NCBI RefSeq assembly: GCF_003112675.1
Contig: NZ_BFAY01000005.1
Span: forward strand, 434,001 to 498,000
Length of the DNA: 64,000 nt
Origin: Leptospira johnsonii
GTDB lineage: Bacteria; Spirochaetota; Leptospiria; Leptospirales; Leptospiraceae
Direction of reading: 5' to 3'
Shown: piece by piece, positions 45,021 to 55,205 of the stretch
Position numbering within the stretch: the stretch's first letter is position 1
Layout: every line of letters starts with the position of its first letter
Position numbers and translations under genes: made by a program
The notes under the pieces: model-generated
What the model saw: the letters and a program-made list of their open reading frames with translations, nothing else
Database searches by the model: none
Told to the model about the DNA's origin: nothing

Positions 45021-46552
45021 AAAACTTCTTTTAACGTTTTTACAAATTTTTTATGAATAGGCTCGGTTTCTTTAGGAAGTTCTAATTTTTTTGCGAGTTC
45101 CAAGAGAATATTCGGTTCTATCACTTTTCCTTCGAACCATTGTCCCGCCATATCTCCCGAAATTTTGAGAACAGAAGAAAGATCTAAAATTTCTTTTTCT
45201 ACCATCACAAGCGCAAAACCCAAGGCTCCATCTGTAGGAATGTAAGGCGCAATTCCTTCCGTCTTCCAAGGATCTAAGCCAGTAGGAAGAGCACTTCTCA
45301 CATTCCATTTCATTTCATCTGAAGGAGGGCCAAGTTCCGTTTTGTTAATAAGCACCAACTGTACCGGATTGATATCTCCGTGGATCCTGCGATTTTCTTC
45401 CGCAAGTTCTCGGATGAGTTTTGCATTATCTCTAGTAATCGCATCTCTTCCTAAAAAGTTCAATTTATAGAGATAATCTTCCAGTTCTTTCCCTTGTAAG
45501 GCGCCGGTCAGAATGAACTGGTATAGAATGAAGATCAGATAATCGCTTTCTGTATTGTCCCCAAGTAAGATCTCCTTGGAGTTAGTAGGCAAATAAATCC
45601 GATCTCTCAAAAGAATCGTGAGTTTGTATGCTAATTGATCGAATAAACTTTGAAAAGAAGAACCGGCAAATTTACGAACCCTCTCCAGGGCACCCCAAAG
45701 ACCTTCCGTCAAAAATCTGGTAGGATGAGAAAGAGTGTCCCAAAACTTATCCACCATTCCTTTCAAGGTACCTTCCAGATACTTTAAGTGCAGCGATTCC
45801 GTTTTGACGCCCTGGGTCCTGAATGTAGAAAGTAGGGTCCTTCTGAAAAAATGCGGACTCGCAGAAATAAAACAAAGTGGAGAATCCGACGTAGCCTCTC
45901 TCAATTCTTTGAATAAGGTAGGCATTCCAGGCAAAGGTAACTTCTGTTCAGGTGTTTCGAATAATGTAGAAATTTTTCCCTTATTTGAATGTATATCCGT
46001 GGCCAGGTAAGTCTGGTCGATATCGGAAGTAGTTACGATCCCTGTATATTCTTCCGCTAAAATGCGTAAGGCTCCCATTCCGATCAAGCTTTGGGAAACT
46101 AACTCGTGTTTACCGGGAGTGTTTAAATAGGCCAGGTCTTTTCCGAACTGTCTGTAAGAATCCGGTTTTAGAAAATGAATATGAAATACATAATTTCCGG
46201 GAGCCAAAGGAAAGGTAAACTCATGGAAAAAAAATCCACTTTCGTCCCCTCTGATCTCAGGAGAACGATGTAAAACTTTACCGGACCCATCCACAATTTC
46301 CGCTACAAGGATAGGCTTACGCACTGACTCGAGTCCGTAGTCTAAAAATGGAGTGATCTCTTTCTCTTGTCCTTGGAAAAGCCCTGTGAGAAGGTCCCAT
46401 TTTTTAGGATCCGTCATTTCTTCGCTGACGGAAATATCCACTACTTGGCCTCGGATATAGTAACGGTTTTCTCTTCCGAGAGTTCCTCCGCAAATTGCGG
46501 CCCTACGTTTTTCCGTATTCTTGGAAATTTTGCGTTCAGTTTCTTCCGTCAC
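45011..46552 (-). CDS. App1-like phosphatase (DUF2183)
   Basis: The 513-residue protein has an N-terminal beta-rich domain (about 30-160), then a HAD-type App1 catalytic domain with TTSDIDQTYLATD (Asp177, Asp179, Thr181) and a later SASPHFF (about 233-239). App1 enzymes in yeast are phosphatidate phosphatases; bacterial relatives are poorly characterised. The C-terminal half is longer than the known core. The start is GTG 46552. Confidence 0.85.
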   Translation of the reverse strand: MTEETERKISKNTEKRRAAICGGTLGRENRYYIRGQVVDISVSEEMTDPKKWDLLTGLFQGQEKEITPFLDYGLESVRKPILVAEIVDGSGKVLHRSPEIRGDESGFFFHEFTFPLAPGNYVFHIHFLKPDSYRQFGKDLAYLNTPGKHELVSQSLIGMGALRILAEEYTGIVTTSDIDQTYLATDIHSNKGKISTLFETPEQKLPLPGMPTLFKELREATSDSPLCFISASPHFFRRTLLSTFRTQGVKTESLHLKYLEGTLKGMVDKFWDTLSHPTRFLTEGLWGALERVRKFAGSSFQSLFDQLAYKLTILLRDRIYLPTNSKEILLGDNTESDYLIFILYQFILTGALQGKELEDYLYKLNFLGRDAITRDNAKLIRELAEENRRIHGDINPVQLVLINKTELGPPSDEMKWNVRSALPTGLDPWKTEGIAPYIPTDGALGFALVMVEKEILDLSSVLKISGDMAGQWFEGKVIEPNILLELAKKLELPKETEPIHKKFVKTLKEVLEA

Positions 46553-46677
46553 AATCTTGCAGGATTCCTTTTTAACATTTCGGGAAAGGAAAACTCTACC
46601 ATGGGGGTTCTAAAGGGAAAGCAAAAATCCAATTTCTTTGTTTTCGAGAGAAAAGGTCCGCCTAGGATGGTCTCAGG

Positions 46678-46995
46678 ATGGCGAGAGGGAAACATTCGGA
46701 TCAAAACCGGAAAGGTCCCAAGTCGATTTATATCCGTAAAATGAGATATGAAGAGGCATATCGGCTCTTAGACCGGGAAATCCAAGCTGCATTCATGAAG
46801 GGAGACACCCTGGTAGAAGTGGTGCACGGGATAGGCGAGGGAGTTTTGAAAAAAATGACCGAGGATTATATCCGAGAACATTCCTTTCTAAAAATTTTAG
46901 AAGACGGGGGTCTTCATCACGGAAATAATCCGGGTTCCACACTTGTGGAGATCATGGGCCCATCCTCTGAAGATCTAAAAAAGTACTTAAAATAA
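46678..46995 (+). CDS. Small Smr-domain protein
   Basis: The 105-residue protein is a stand-alone Smr domain: YEEAYRLLDREIQAA, VVHGIGEGVLKKM with the HGxGxG motif (His50), and SFLKILEDGGLHHGNNPGSTLVEI. Smr domains are nucleases acting on DNA or mRNA and in MutS2. Here the domain has no MutS part. The first residue of the usual DLHG motif is replaced (IYIRKMRY). Its end overlaps the cimA start (TAATG). Confidence 0.85.
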   Translation: MARGKHSDQNRKGPKSIYIRKMRYEEAYRLLDREIQAAFMKGDTLVEVVHGIGEGVLKKMTEDYIREHSFLKILEDGGLHHGNNPGSTLVEIMGPSSEDLKKYLK

Positions 46996-48545
46996 TGGGA
47001 ACTACAAGACCTAAAATCCAAATCCTGGACGTAACTCTCAGAGATGGAGAGCAGACCAGAGGTGTAAGTTTCTCCGCTTCCGAAAAATTAAATATCGCAA
47101 AATTTTTATTACAAAATCTGAAAGTAGATAGAGTGGAGATCGCATCCGCTCGGGTCTCTCAGGGAGAATTGGAAAGTGTCAGAGGCATCATGTCTTGGGC
47201 CGCTTCCGAAGGTTTGGAAAAACGGATCGAAATCCTGGGATTCGTAGATTCTCACAAAAGTGTGGATTGGATCCTGGCTTCCGGTGCAAAAACCTTAAAT
47301 CTACTCACAAAAGGTTCTCTTAAACATCTAGAGGGACAGCTTAAAAAAACTCCAAAAGAACATTTCGAAGAAGTATCCGAAACAATTCACTATGCTAAGA
47401 AGAATGGCCTGGAAGTGAATGTTTATCTGGAAGACTGGTCCAACGGATATCTAAATAGCAAAGACTACGTTTTGGATTTTGTATCACATCTTTCCAAAGA
47501 ACCGTTAGGCAAAATTTTTCTCCCGGACACATTGGGAGTTCTTTCTCCTGACGAAACATTTTCAGGGATTTCTCTTCTCACCCAAAAACATCCGGATCTG
47601 CATTTCGAATTTCACGGGCATAACGATTACGATCTTTCCGTAGCAAACTGTTTATTTGCAGTTAAGGCAGGAGTAAAAGGTGTACATGTTAGTGTAAACG
47701 GCTTAGGAGAAAGAGCCGGAAATTCTCCTTTAGAAGCAGTGATCACTGCATTACATGATAAAGCAGGTGTTCTCACCGATGTGGACGAAAAATCAATTTC
47801 AGAAGCAAGCCGACTGGTAGAAGTTTTCAGTGGGAAAAGGATCTCTGCCAATCGTCCAGTAGTTGGAGAAGATGTATTCACCCAAACCGCTGGAGTACAC
47901 GCAGACGGAGACAAAAAAGGGAATTTATACGCAAATCCGATCCTGCCCGAACGTTTCGGTAGAAAGAGAAGTTACGCCTTAGGCAAACTCGCAGGAAAAG
48001 CGAGTATCTCCGAAAACCTAAAACAACTTGGACTTGTACTTTCTCCGGAGGTCGAAAAAAAGGTTTTGGAAAAAGTAATCGAGCTTGGGGACCAAAACAA
48101 AAATATCACGCCGGAAGATCTTCCATTTATCATCGCAGACGTTTCCGGAAATTCCAGCGTCCAGGCGATCAAGATCCTAGGATGTAAGATCAACTCAGGA
48201 ATTGGAATTCGCCCAAAAGCAATCGTAGAATTAGAACTTCATGGTAAAAAATATTCGGAGGAAGGAGAAGGAGACGGAGGTTACGACGCATTCATGTCCG
48301 CACTGACTAGCATCGCTTCCAAAGCAGGTCTTTCTATCCCAAGACTAGTCGACTATGAGGTTCGTATTCCTCCCGGCGGAAAGACGGATGCACTCGTGGA
48401 AACAATGATTACCTGGAACAAGGCTCAGGAAAATCATGAAGAAGAAAATTTCAAGACCATGGGGATCCATTGCGACCAAACAGTAGCTGCAGTATTAGCT
48501 ACCGAAAAAATGCTGAACTTAATTCTTCCTACATGGCAAACTTAA
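46995..48545 (+). CDS. cimA: (R)-citramalate synthase
   Basis: CimA condenses pyruvate with acetyl-CoA to (R)-citramalate, first step of isoleucine synthesis in Leptospira, which bypasses threonine deaminase. The 516 residues match the leptospiral enzyme. The catalytic TIM barrel (1-330) has LRDGEQTRGVSFS (Arg16, Asp17), FEFHGHNDYDL with the metal His pair, and GLGERAGNSPLEAV. A linker and the C-terminal regulatory domain (about 395-516) follow. Isoleucine feedback at the latter is expected from the family. ATG 46995 overlaps the upstream stop. Confidence 0.93.
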   Translation: MGTTRPKIQILDVTLRDGEQTRGVSFSASEKLNIAKFLLQNLKVDRVEIASARVSQGELESVRGIMSWAASEGLEKRIEILGFVDSHKSVDWILASGAKTLNLLTKGSLKHLEGQLKKTPKEHFEEVSETIHYAKKNGLEVNVYLEDWSNGYLNSKDYVLDFVSHLSKEPLGKIFLPDTLGVLSPDETFSGISLLTQKHPDLHFEFHGHNDYDLSVANCLFAVKAGVKGVHVSVNGLGERAGNSPLEAVITALHDKAGVLTDVDEKSISEASRLVEVFSGKRISANRPVVGEDVFTQTAGVHADGDKKGNLYANPILPERFGRKRSYALGKLAGKASISENLKQLGLVLSPEVEKKVLEKVIELGDQNKNITPEDLPFIIADVSGNSSVQAIKILGCKINSGIGIRPKAIVELELHGKKYSEEGEGDGGYDAFMSALTSIASKAGLSIPRLVDYEVRIPPGGKTDALVETMITWNKAQENHEEENFKTMGIHCDQTVAAVLATEKMLNLILPTWQT

Positions 48546-49102
48546 AACTGATGATCGTAGGTCTGGGCAATCCTGGCCAAAAATACGAAAAAAACCGGCA
48601 TAATATTGGCTTTCTGGTCTTGGACAATCTTGCCAAAGACTGGGGAGTGGATTTAAACCATTCTTCAAAAGAAGAAAAAGGGAAAATAGATAAAGACGGA
48701 GTTTCCTACTATTTTCTGAAACCACTCGAATACATGAATCTTTCTGGAAGAGCGGTCTCGGAACTCTCGCGTAAAAATGGGATCCCTCCCGAAAACATTT
48801 TAGTCATTCATGACGAAGTGGACTTTCCATTCTCCAAACTCAAATTCAAACAAAGTGGTGGAAACGGCGGTCATAACGGGATCAAGGATATCTCTGAAAA
48901 ACTAGGCACGCCCGATTTTTTCCGTCTCAGATTTGGAGTAGGAAAACCGGGAGATAGCGCACTCACAGCAGGACATGTTCTATCCAATTTTAACCAGGAA
49001 GAAATGAGCAAATTGCCCGAATTATTCGACCAGGCAAAACAAAAAATCCAAGATTGGGTCCGGGAAAGACAGATCATTTTTTCGAAAGCCTCCGATAAAT
49101 AA
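48533..49102 (+). CDS. pth: Peptidyl-tRNA hydrolase
   Basis: Pth releases peptides from prematurely dropped peptidyl-tRNA. I start at ATG 48533 (189 residues); it gives MANLKLMIVGLGNPGQKYEKNRHNIGF with the catalytic His23 and overlaps cimA by 13 bases. Further motifs are PLEYMNLSG, VIHDEVDFPFSKLK and GGNGGHNGIKDI. A longer frame from 48470 would add residues that share cimA codons in another frame and is not supported. Confidence 0.95.
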   Translation: MANLKLMIVGLGNPGQKYEKNRHNIGFLVLDNLAKDWGVDLNHSSKEEKGKIDKDGVSYYFLKPLEYMNLSGRAVSELSRKNGIPPENILVIHDEVDFPFSKLKFKQSGGNGGHNGIKDISEKLGTPDFFRLRFGVGKPGDSALTAGHVLSNFNQEEMSKLPELFDQAKQKIQDWVRERQIIFSKASDK

Positions 49103-49151
49103 ACTATCCCGGACAGGTAAACTCTCCGGGGATTTTTATCCGGAGAAACCT

Positions 49152-50105
49152 GTGAGCGAATACGCGGTCAAACTTCCCAAATTTCCTTCCGAAATCCTGA
49201 ATTCTGCCGCTTCCCGTTTTTATGAATATCTGAGAGTGGAAAAAAATTATTCACAAAACACTCTCAACGCTTATCTACTCGATCTGAAATCATTCTTTGA
49301 ATTCTGCCTACAAGAACAGATAGAAATTTACCAATTAGAATCTGTGGATGTTCGTTCTTACTTCGCATTCCTTTCCAAAAACCAAGGTTTGGATAGAAGG
49401 ACCCAGAGCCGAAAACTCTCCAGCCTTAGGACATTCTACAAAGTATTATTAAAAGATAATTTGGTTCCTGGAAACCCGATCCTTTCCGTTAACTTTCCTA
49501 AAACCAGAAAACAAGTCCCTAAAAACTTCCGAATTGAAGAAACAGAAAGTATTTTAGATTACGAATACGAAAACGAGAACGCATCCGAAATTTTAAACAT
49601 TAGAGATAAAGCGATCTTAGAAGTATTATATTCTTCTGGTCTCAGGGTCTTCGAGTTAGTAGACGCGACCCTAGTACAATTGTCTGCAGATCATTCTATC
49701 TTAAAAGTAATGGGTAAAAGAAGAAAGGAAAGATACGTATATTTAGGAAAAGAAGCCATCCAAAGTTTAAATGAATACTTGGATGTGCGTCCTAGATTCC
49801 GTCCCAGATCCGATGAAATTTTTCTGAACCAAAAGGGAAATAAACTGACGACCAGAGGGGTTCGTTATATTTTGAACGAGAGAAGGAAACGAATGGGATG
49901 GGACAAACCCATTACCCCCCATAAATTCCGTCATACGTTCGCAACGGACTTACTCGATGCCGGCGCGGATATCCGTGCAGTCCAAGAGCTTTTGGGGCAT
50001 TCCTCTCTATCCACCACCCAGGTTTACCTGAGCGTGAGTAAGGAAAAGATCAAAGAGGTCTACCGAAAGGCTCACCCACATGCAAGACTCGATAAATCCA
50101 AATAA
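49152..50105 (+). CDS. xerC: Tyrosine recombinase XerC
   Basis: The 317-residue recombinase has an N-terminal SAM-like domain (about 17-105) and a catalytic domain with Arg165, Lys189, His257, Arg260, His283 and Tyr292 ([32 protein letters not shown]). XerC acts with XerD at dif to resolve chromosome dimers. The neighbourhood with hslV-hslU is that of Bacillus codV. GTG 49152 has GGAG 9 bases upstream. The end overlaps hslV by 26 bases. Confidence 0.92.
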   Translation: MSEYAVKLPKFPSEILNSAASRFYEYLRVEKNYSQNTLNAYLLDLKSFFEFCLQEQIEIYQLESVDVRSYFAFLSKNQGLDRRTQSRKLSSLRTFYKVLLKDNLVPGNPILSVNFPKTRKQVPKNFRIEETESILDYEYENENASEILNIRDKAILEVLYSSGLRVFELVDATLVQLSADHSILKVMGKRRKERYVYLGKEAIQSLNEYLDVRPRFRPRSDEIFLNQKGNKLTTRGVRYILNERRKRMGWDKPITPHKFRHTFATDLLDAGADIRAVQELLGHSSLSTTQVYLSVSKEKIKEVYRKAHPHARLDKSK

Positions 50106-50637
50106 AATACATGCAACCACGATACTCTGCGTTCGCAAAGGCGGAAAAGTAGCGATCGCAGGCGACGGACAGGTTTCTTTTGGGAACACCGTCATGAAAA
50201 ATACCGCAAGAAAAGTACGTAAACTTTACTCCGACAAAATTGTCTCGGGCTTTGCAGGTTCCGCAGCGGACGCATTCACCTTATTCGAATTATTCGAAAA
50301 AAAAGTGCAGGAATTCGGAGGAAGTCTTTCCAGATCCGCAGTCGAACTTGCAAGAGAATGGAGATCCGACAGAGCACTTCGAAGACTGGAAGCAATGCTT
50401 ATTGTAGCGGATAAGGACGAATCCTTTTTAGTTTCCGGAACTGGAGATGTGATCTCACCTGATGATGGAATTTTAGCGATAGGCTCCGGCGGAAATTTCG
50501 CACTATCCGCTGCAAGAGCACTCTATAATCATACGAATTTGGAACCTTCTCAGATCGTAAAAGAAGCCATGAACATAGCCGCAGATATTTGTATATACAC
50601 AAATCATAATATAGTTGTAGAGGAAATCGGACAATGA
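50080..50637 (+). CDS. hslV: ATP-dependent protease subunit HslV
   Basis: HslV is the proteolytic core of the HslVU protease. The mature enzyme would begin at Thr13 of [24 protein letters not shown], so the first 12 residues form a propeptide that is longer than the single Met of E. coli. [25 protein letters not shown] and [15 protein letters not shown] are typical. ATG 50080 is the only plausible start; there is no other in-frame start nearer to the Thr. It overlaps hslU (ATGA). Confidence 0.94.
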   Translation: MQDSINPNKIHATTILCVRKGGKVAIAGDGQVSFGNTVMKNTARKVRKLYSDKIVSGFAGSAADAFTLFELFEKKVQEFGGSLSRSAVELAREWRSDRALRRLEAMLIVADKDESFLVSGTGDVISPDDGILAIGSGGNFALSAARALYNHTNLEPSQIVKEAMNIAADICIYTNHNIVVEEIGQ

Positions 50638-52070
50638 GCGAATTCCTTTCCCAAACAAACGAAACCAAATTAGGGGATGACGAACTCACTCCCAGACAGA
50701 TCGTCTCCAAACTTGACGAACATATTATTGGACAAAAAAACGCCAAAAAAGCTGTCGCAATTGCTCTTCGTAATCGGACTAGACGCAGAAAATTAGATCC
50801 GGAACTAAGAGAAGAAATTTATCCTAAGAATATTATCATGATCGGCCCCACAGGAGTGGGAAAAACGGAAATCGCCAGAAGACTTTCCAAACTCTGCGGC
50901 GCACCTTTTTTAAAAGTAGAAAGTACAAAATTTACGGAAGTAGGTTATGTAGGCCGAGACGTAGAAAGTATTATCCGAGATCTGGCAATGGTTTCCTTGA
51001 ACCTAGTCAAACAAGAATTCAGAAAAGAAGTAGAAGCAAAAGCAAAGGAAAGAGCTGAAGAAGCTCTGTTGGATATCCTACTTCCATTTCCTGCTAAAAC
51101 TTCCATTGCAGATCCTCATCCGCCTTCTATCGGTTTTTCCACAGCGGAAGCGGACGAAGAAAGAGAGAAAAGATTTTTGGAAACCAGAGAGACTATGAGA
51201 AAGAAGCTCAAGTCCGGGAAACTAAACGAACAGATCATTGAAATAGATATTCCGCAAGCAGGACCGCAGGGACTTCCAATGCTTCAAGTATTCGGAGCCG
51301 GGAATATGGAAGATCTGGACAGTCATATCCAGAATGTTTTGGGCGATCTAATGCCTAAAAAGCAGAAAAAAAGAAAATTACCCATCCCTGAAGCTCTCAA
51401 AGTTTTAGAAGAAGCAGAGGCGGAAAAACTTTTAGATCCTGACAAAGTACAAAGGGAAGCCCAAAAACGAGTCGAAGAAATGGGCATCGTATTCTTAGAC
51501 GAGATAGACAAGATCGCAAGTAGAGAAGGAAGAGCAGGCGCAGACGTCTCCAGAGAAGGTGTACAAAGAGACTTACTCCCGATCGTTGAAGGCGCTACTG
51601 TAAACACAAAGATCGGCCCGATCGTAACAGATCATATTCTGTTTATCGCAGCTGGCGCATTCCATATGTCCAAACCTTCGGATCTAATTCCTGAATTGCA
51701 GGGACGTTTTCCGATCCGAGTGGAGCTAGAAAAATTATCAATGGATGATTTCGAAAAGATTTTAACCGCTCCCAGATCTTCTTTAGTAAAACAGTACCAA
51801 GCATTACTCGAAACAGATGGGATCAAAATAGAATTCGCCTCGGACGGGATCAAGGAGATCGCGAAGATCGCCTATGACATGAACGAAAAACATGAAAACA
51901 TAGGCGCTCGCAGATTGAACACGATCATGGAGAAACTCTTAGAAGACTTAAGCTTCGAAGGCCCGGATCTACCGGAAGACCAAAGAAAGTTAACTATCAA
52001 TAAAGAAGCAGTCGAGTCCAAGTTAAAGGGAATTATAGAAGATAAAGACTTAAGCCGTTATATTCTTTAA
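50634..52070 (+). CDS. hslU: ATP-dependent protease ATPase subunit HslU
   Basis: HslU unfolds substrates and feeds them to HslV. The 478 residues hold Walker [10 protein letters not shown] (about 63-71), the I-domain (about 110-250), Walker [11 protein letters not shown] (about 284-293), GAFH and the C-terminal helical domain ending LSRYIL, which docks into HslV. Start ATG overlaps hslV. The stop overlaps the convergent gene by 4 bases. Confidence 0.96.
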   Translation: MSEFLSQTNETKLGDDELTPRQIVSKLDEHIIGQKNAKKAVAIALRNRTRRRKLDPELREEIYPKNIIMIGPTGVGKTEIARRLSKLCGAPFLKVESTKFTEVGYVGRDVESIIRDLAMVSLNLVKQEFRKEVEAKAKERAEEALLDILLPFPAKTSIADPHPPSIGFSTAEADEEREKRFLETRETMRKKLKSGKLNEQIIEIDIPQAGPQGLPMLQVFGAGNMEDLDSHIQNVLGDLMPKKQKKRKLPIPEALKVLEEAEAEKLLDPDKVQREAQKRVEEMGIVFLDEIDKIASREGRAGADVSREGVQRDLLPIVEGATVNTKIGPIVTDHILFIAAGAFHMSKPSDLIPELQGRFPIRVELEKLSMDDFEKILTAPRSSLVKQYQALLETDGIKIEFASDGIKEIAKIAYDMNEKHENIGARRLNTIMEKLLEDLSFEGPDLPEDQRKLTINKEAVESKLKGIIEDKDLSRYIL

Positions 52071-52900
52071 AAGGCCATTTCGCGAAGCGCTTCTAATGGA
52101 TATCTCATATATACAGTAGTAGTTCTGGAACCGGAAGTAATGGTTAACAGATCTAGTGGATTCAGGCCCATAGTATAATAACCTTCGTCTATCATCGCGA
52201 TCCCGAAACCTGCACTTTCTTTTTCGTCCAAGAACTCAGGACGGAAGAAATCAGCAGAATTCCCTTGGTCGAACAATTCCTTATGGCGAATACGGGACTC
52301 TTCTATCCTTCCAAAATCCATATTATGGATCGGAGAATCGTTACGGATCCTGAAATTCAGTTCGTCTTTGGTGATCCTGATCTTAACAGAAATTCTCATT
52401 CTGTTTTTCTTAAGTTTATAACGGATATCTGTGAGGAATTCTTTCTCTTCGTCTTTTAAGATCTGCTTTTTTGCGCGGATCCTATCTTCCAATTGAAGAA
52501 TGTTCTGGACCTGTCTTTTGATCTTATCCGGAACCACATATCTCTGCATCGCATCACGAAGAGGAGAAGTGTCCATGATGATCTCAAGCAGCTCTTCCGC
52601 TTCTTCTTGGGTTTCACCAAGTCTTTCTATTTTTCTGAGAAGCTCGTCTCTGAAAATAATATGACGGATATTACCTTTGATCGCGTTTAATAATGCCTCC
52701 ATCAGCCCGCTGAAAAGATGAAATGCAGCGAGAGGGTTGGCACCGATCTCTTCTAAGAGACCGTTTACGAGTTCGGAAAGAATATCCCTAGTAGGTTTAG
52801 TTAGACCTTTCAGTTCTAAATGGAAGAATCGTCTCTGTTTGAGTTCTTCTATATTTTGGAGGATTTGAGCCCCTTTGAGGACAGATTTCTGGTTTGCCAT
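52067..52900 (-). CDS. HATPase-fold regulatory protein of unknown function
   Basis: The 277-residue protein has no transmembrane segment. Residues 60-85 contain [11 protein letters not shown], like the N-box of histidine kinase/Hsp90-type ATPases. [15 protein letters not shown] and [25 protein letters not shown] resemble the G1 and G2 boxes. No His-phosphotransfer domain precedes it. It may be a GHKL-type protein such as an anti-sigma kinase, but this is inference. ATG 52900 is chosen; a TTG at 52954 would add 18 residues. It ends within the hslU stop region. Confidence 0.65.
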   Translation of the reverse strand: MANQKSVLKGAQILQNIEELKQRRFFHLELKGLTKPTRDILSELVNGLLEEIGANPLAAFHLFSGLMEALLNAIKGNIRHIIFRDELLRKIERLGETQEEAEELLEIIMDTSPLRDAMQRYVVPDKIKRQVQNILQLEDRIRAKKQILKDEEKEFLTDIRYKLKKNRMRISVKIRITKDELNFRIRNDSPIHNMDFGRIEESRIRHKELFDQGNSADFFRPEFLDEKESAGFGIAMIDEGYYTMGLNPLDLLTITSGSRTTTVYMRYPLEALREMAF

Positions 52901-52969
52901 AGGAGGGAACTTAGAAAATTTAGTACACGTTGGCTTGTGGACTCTATACGGCAAGCTGGTTTTAGAAAG

Positions 52970-53230
52970 ATGGGATCAAAAACCGAAGATTTCGAACTAA
53001 TCACTCCCGATTTGGGAGACACCGACAAAATCGAACTAGTTCGATGGAATTTTCGGTTGGGAGATCAAATCAATGTAGGAGCAGAAGTCTGCGAACTAGT
53101 CACAGACAAGGCTTCCTTTCCGATGGAATCTCCAATTAACGGAATACTTGCGAGAATCGACAGAGAAAAAGGTTCCATCATCAAAAAAGGAGAAATTTTG
53201 GGAATGATCCGGAGGAAAGTTTCCGAGTGA
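52970..53230 (+). CDS. Stand-alone lipoyl/biotinyl-domain protein
   Basis: The 86-residue protein is a single biotinyl-lipoyl domain: [46 protein letters not shown] and [25 protein letters not shown] (written here in pieces). The candidate lipoylation Lys sits in VTDKAS. It lacks the E2 catalytic and subunit-binding parts. Its partner enzyme is not adjacent. ATG 52970 is chosen over longer upstream frames that run through the opposite gene. The stop overlaps the metallophosphoesterase start. Confidence 0.8.
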   Translation: MGSKTEDFELITPDLGDTDKIELVRWNFRLGDQINVGAEVCELVTDKASFPMESPINGILARIDREKGSIIKKGEILGMIRRKVSE

Positions 53231-54129
53231 AATTGGTCCATTTATCGGACCTGCATTTTCCCGTAGTACTTCCTTTCATGACTTTGAAAGGAAAGATGAT
53301 CCCGGGATATATGAACTATACCTTTCGGCGTATGAGAAAATATCCGATTTCTCTTTGGGATGCCATCGTTAGAAAAATACAGTCTTTAGATCCGGATTCG
53401 ATCATTATCTCCGGAGATATCACGAACATTTCTCATTTAAAAGAATACGAAGAGGCCTTAAAGATCTTAAAGCCTGTGCTCGGGGACAAAACATTCATGG
53501 TCCCGGGAAATCATGATCGTTATACTAATATTGCTGCCGGGAAAAAAGGAACGGATCTACCTTATTACGAAAAATTTTTCTCTCCATGGATGGGGGAGAG
53601 TGTTCCTTTGCAAAACGGATATCTTAGGATCAAAAAAATAGGAAAACTCGCGCTCGTCGGCTGGGACTCTAATATGCCACTCTCCGTATTGAACGCGTAC
53701 GGCTATGTTGGAGAAGAGATAGTACATTCTACATTAGAATATCTGGAAAAAGAAAAACTGGATCATTATATTTTAATCTGCCATCATCCTATATGGAATC
53801 CTCCGGAACGCCAGGAAAGCTCCGGTCATAAAATGAAAAATAGGGAAGAGATAGCGGAACTTCTGAAAAAAAGGCCACCTTTAGCCTATTTACACGGTCA
53901 TGTACATACGAACTGGGTAAAGTATCCTGGTCCCCAAAAACCGTATTACGTGATCAATTCTGCATCCAGCACTAGAATTTCAGACCAAAGGCACCAAAGC
54001 GGTTTCCATTTATTAGAATGGAACGAAACGCAATTTAATATTAAAAGATTCTCATTCTCTAATAAAGAAGGGGAATTTACAGAAACGCAAACGATCTCAT
54101 ACGAAGAAAAGGAAACAAATGGCCGGTAA
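53227..54129 (+). CDS. Calcineurin-like metallophosphoesterase
   Basis: The 300-residue protein has the five motifs of the family: [31 protein letters not shown] and YLHGHVHTN. These ligate two metals in phosphatases and cyclic-nucleotide phosphodiesterases. The substrate cannot be read from the sequence. GTG 53227 overlaps the previous stop. Its 3' end overlaps the Mrp gene by 11 bases, so the lipoyl-phosphoesterase-Mrp genes are probably one operon. Confidence 0.9.
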   Translation: MKLVHLSDLHFPVVLPFMTLKGKMIPGYMNYTFRRMRKYPISLWDAIVRKIQSLDPDSIIISGDITNISHLKEYEEALKILKPVLGDKTFMVPGNHDRYTNIAAGKKGTDLPYYEKFFSPWMGESVPLQNGYLRIKKIGKLALVGWDSNMPLSVLNAYGYVGEEIVHSTLEYLEKEKLDHYILICHHPIWNPPERQESSGHKMKNREEIAELLKKRPPLAYLHGHVHTNWVKYPGPQKPYYVINSASSTRISDQRHQSGFHLLEWNETQFNIKRFSFSNKEGEFTETQTISYEEKETNGR

Positions 54130-55165
54130 AATCCAACCAATCGATATCCAGAGAGAACTCACCAAAATCAAACATCCTGAGCTAAAAAAAGACATCGTCT
54201 CTCTCGGAATGATCGGTTCTCTAGAAATCGGAGAAGAAGAAACAAATATCCTAGTCAAAACTCCTAGCCAGGACAGAAGGATACAAATCGGACTAGAAGC
54301 GCAGATCCGCCAGACACTTTCTAAAAAAGAAGGAGTCGGAAAAGTAAAGATCAAGTTCGAAGTAGATCCTAAAATGACCTTGGATGATTCCAATAAAATA
54401 CTTGGAGTCAAAAAAGTAATCGCGATCGGTTCCGGAAAAGGTGGAGTCGGAAAATCTACAGTCACAGTAAACCTAGCCGCTGCTGCAGCTGCAATGGGAT
54501 ACAAAGTGGGCGTGATGGATGCCGATATTTACGGACCTTCTATCGGAAAAATGTTCGGAGTCAACGGCAAGGTCGCACTCAAAGCAGAAGAAGATAAAAT
54601 TTATCCATTAGAAAAAGACGGACTGAAGATCATCTCTTTCTCTTTTTTAATAGAAGAGAAACAACCGGTAGTATGGCGAGGTCCAATGTTAGGAAAGGCG
54701 GTAGAACAATTTTTGTATGATATCGTCTGGGGAGAACTAGACTTTTTATTTATAGATCTTCCGCCAGGAACAGGAGACGTACAATTGTCTCTTGCTCAGC
54801 TCATAGATTTAGACGGTGCAATTTTGGTAACCACACCACAAACTGTAGCACTTTTGGATGCAAATAGAGCCGCATCCATGTTCCAACAAGTCAAAGTACC
54901 GATACTAGGTGTTGTTGAGAATATGAGTGAATTTGTGTGTCCAAATTGTGGACACTCTTCCGCAATTTTTTCTCAAGGCGGAGGTCAAAAATTAGCTGAT
55001 TCTGCCGATACAAAATTCCTGGGAGGGGTCCCACTTACTATGGATGTGATGAACGCAGGAGAAGCAGGAAAACCCCTGGTTTTTCAAGAACCTGACGGAA
55101 TTATCGCAAAATCCTACAAAAACATACTCCAAAACCTGGCCGAAGAGATAAAAAAGTGGGAATAA
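54119..55165 (+). CDS. Mrp/NBP35 iron-sulfur carrier ATPase
   Basis: Mrp proteins carry Fe-S clusters to target enzymes. The 348 residues include an N-terminal MIP18-like domain (1-90), the deviant Walker [12 protein letters not shown] (about 103-113), [12 protein letters not shown], Walker [15 protein letters not shown] and the CPNCGH pair that holds the bridging cluster. GGAAACAA precedes the ATG. Confidence 0.93.
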   Translation: MAGKIQPIDIQRELTKIKHPELKKDIVSLGMIGSLEIGEEETNILVKTPSQDRRIQIGLEAQIRQTLSKKEGVGKVKIKFEVDPKMTLDDSNKILGVKKVIAIGSGKGGVGKSTVTVNLAAAAAAMGYKVGVMDADIYGPSIGKMFGVNGKVALKAEEDKIYPLEKDGLKIISFSFLIEEKQPVVWRGPMLGKAVEQFLYDIVWGELDFLFIDLPPGTGDVQLSLAQLIDLDGAILVTTPQTVALLDANRAASMFQQVKVPILGVVENMSEFVCPNCGHSSAIFSQGGGQKLADSADTKFLGGVPLTMDVMNAGEAGKPLVFQEPDGIIAKSYKNILQNLAEEIKKWE

Positions 55166-55205
55166 TAGTCTGGGGTCAGTCAGTTAGTACAGAGGGAGGC
55201 AAACC

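Noticed and set aside
48470..48532. Longer N-terminus for Pth
   Set aside because: The extension is the cimA C-terminal coding sequence read in another frame; the family N-terminus begins at 48533.
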